From RPQJ01 sp031404015 (GTDB lineage Bacteria > Pseudomonadota > Gammaproteobacteria > Steroidobacterales > Steroidobacteraceae), in assembly GCA_031404015.1 (NCBI GenBank), contig JANNGT010000153.1, positions 1 through 5,864 on the forward strand: DNA of 5,864 nucleotides. The letters are read 5' to 3'. Made by a program: the position numbers and the translations under genes. A model generated the notes under the pieces. It saw only the letters and a list, made by a program, of their open reading frames with translations, was not told the origin of the DNA and ran no database searches. This document shows, piece after piece, positions 5,225 to 5,864 of this stretch; positions within the stretch are counted from its first letter, which is position 1; the number at the start of each line of letters is the position of its first letter.

Positions 5225-5263
5225 ATGATCCATCTATGCAAGTGCAATCCGTGCCAATGCAAC
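5225..5263 (+). pseudogene. Metallothionein-like N-terminal fragment
   Basis: The ATG at 5225 is preceded by AGAAGG (nine-base spacing). It opens a frame that begins MIHLCKCNPCQCND. The four cysteines (C5, C7, C10, C12) have the spacing CxCxxCxC. The local string CxCxPCxCN equals the N-terminal metal-binding motif of bacterial SmtA-type metallothioneins (CACEPCLCN in the cyanobacterial protein, from memory). Those proteins are about 55 residues and carry a second set of Cys and His, such as YCSEACADGH and a Cys-rich end. Here the following residues, RNASSDGADG, recall that segment with cysteines missing, and no frame restores it. The frame stays open to 5668 but runs out of phase through the LRAT-like gene. 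I read this as a decayed metallothionein or a chance Cys-rich start, with no claim of function. Confidence 0.3.
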
Positions 5264-5380
5264 GACCACGGTGCTCGACACCGTAATGCGTCGAGCGACG
5301 GGGCCGATGGAGCGGTGGCCGCCGGCTTGCACCGTCCTGATTCACTGGAATCGGCCGGCCGCCGGTCCGGTCAGGTCTGT

Positions 5381-5395
5381 CAAGGCAAGGCAAGG
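5381..5395 (+). repeat. Three tandem CAAGG units before the LRAT-like gene
   Basis: Bases 5381-5395 are three perfect copies of CAAGG, ending five bases before the GTG start of the LRAT-like gene. The last AAGG (5392-5395) is the best Shine-Dalgarno candidate, so all three units present alternative binding sites five bases apart. Three copies are too few to claim slippage. Confidence 0.5.
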
Positions 5396-5400
5396 CAGAG

Positions 5401-5817
5401 GTGTCGGAACCCCCGCTCGGAGCGCACCTCATCACTCCGAGGCGCGGCTACACGCACCACGGGATCTATGTGGGCAACGGCACGGTGTTCCACTACGCCG
5501 GTCTGTCGCGTTCCTTTCGTCGGGGCCCCGTCGAACAGGTGCCTCTTTTCGAATTTGCGAATGGCCGGCCCGTTCAGATCGAGTGTCGCAACGAGCCGGG
5601 GCTCGATGCGCGCGAGATTGTTGCGCGCGCACGGTCGCGCCTCGGCGAGAGCAGTTATCGCCTGCTGAGCAACAACTGTGAGCACTATTCGGAGTGGTCC
5701 CGATTTGGAGTTAGCCGCAGCAGGCAGGTGGAACGCTGGCTCGGGCTTCCGCTCGCGGCGGCGCGCAGCCTGATTCGGACAGTTCGGTCCGTCTCACTCC
5801 AGGAGGCCCTGCATTAG
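5401..5817 (+). CDS. LRAT-domain (NlpC/P60 superfamily) protein
   Basis: This 138-residue protein fits the LRAT-like family (PF04970), circularly permuted papain-fold thiol enzymes related to lecithin:retinol acyltransferase and H-Rev107 phospholipases. The start GAHLITPRRGYTHHGIYVGNGTVFHYAGLSR (7-37) carries the catalytic histidine, probably H20, and the supporting H31. The end SYRLLSNNCEHYSEWSRFG (85-103) carries the nucleophile C93 in the NCEH motif. All three expected catalytic residues are therefore present. Bacterial members are expected to form a thioester in acyl transfer or hydrolysis, but few have known substrates. No signal peptide is seen, so it is probably cytoplasmic; a mildly hydrophobic tail (115-126) could touch a membrane. 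The start is GTG at 5401, the only good start after the in-frame stop at 5338, with AAGG five bases upstream. Twenty bases separate it from the next gene, suggesting an operon. Confidence 0.82.
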   Translation: MSEPPLGAHLITPRRGYTHHGIYVGNGTVFHYAGLSRSFRRGPVEQVPLFEFANGRPVQIECRNEPGLDAREIVARARSRLGESSYRLLSNNCEHYSEWSRFGVSRSRQVERWLGLPLAAARSLIRTVRSVSLQEALH

Positions 5818-5837
5818 CAGGAACCAGGAGCGCACCT

Positions 5838-5864
5838 ATGGCCTATGTCATTGGAGTCGTGCTG
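5838..5864 (+). CDS. Start of a further gene, cut by the window end
   Basis: ATG at 5838 is preceded by AGGAG (5826-5830, seven-base spacing), and the nine codons read MAYVIGVVL. The run is hydrophobic, which fits a signal anchor or the first membrane helix of a small inner-membrane protein. Only 20 bases separate it from the LRAT-like stop, so it is probably in the same operon. Nothing more can be said of its identity. Confidence 0.6.

Noticed and set aside
5264..5668. Remainder of the 147-codon frame that begins with the metallothionein-like motif
   Set aside because: After 5401 it runs out of phase through the LRAT-like gene, where the other frame has all catalytic motifs. Its composition is that of a shadow frame.

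Overview
The window is GC-rich, densely coding bacterial DNA. Gene families, codon usage and a tRNA-Gly-type 3' end suggest a proteobacterium, possibly a gammaproteobacterium. The species cannot be read from the sequence. It looks like an accessory region. There is no integrase, transposase or CRISPR array inside it.

Left part (1-1222): no convincing protein gene lies before 383. The 27 bases matching the 3' end of a tRNA-Gly(UCC) gene, read on the minus strand, occur twice as a perfect direct repeat (213-239 and 1035-1061). The left copy sits in a 77-nt minus-strand tRNA-like element with abnormal D and anticodon arms. The right copy is only a 3' fragment. Between them lies a compact HigBA-type toxin-antitoxin pair in toxin-first order, with an 8-base overlap and a promoter/operator made of TTATGC repeats. 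The layout resembles a small integrated cargo flanked by attachment-site remnants.

Middle part (1223-4220): a minus-strand two-gene operon encodes a small cupin of thiol-dioxygenase type and a 14-TM DHA2-type MFS exporter, joined by an ATGA stop/start overlap. A LysR-type regulator is divergent from it across 149 bases. The likely logic is inducible chemical defence: LysR senses a small molecule, the cupin modifies a compound and the exporter removes it. The substrate is unknown.

Right part (4221-5864): an AraC-family regulator is followed by a spacer holding a short ORF start with a CxCxPCxCN motif, like the N-terminus of bacterial metallothioneins and probably decayed. Then come a complete single-domain LRAT-like (NlpC/P60-superfamily) protein starting at GTG and, 20 bases after it, the first nine codons of another gene that runs off the end.

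Most protein genes belong to known families. The less ordinary features are the tRNA-repeat-flanked toxin-antitoxin module with its tRNA-like element, the possibly leaderless toxin transcript, the cupin-exporter coupling and the metallothionein-like remnant.
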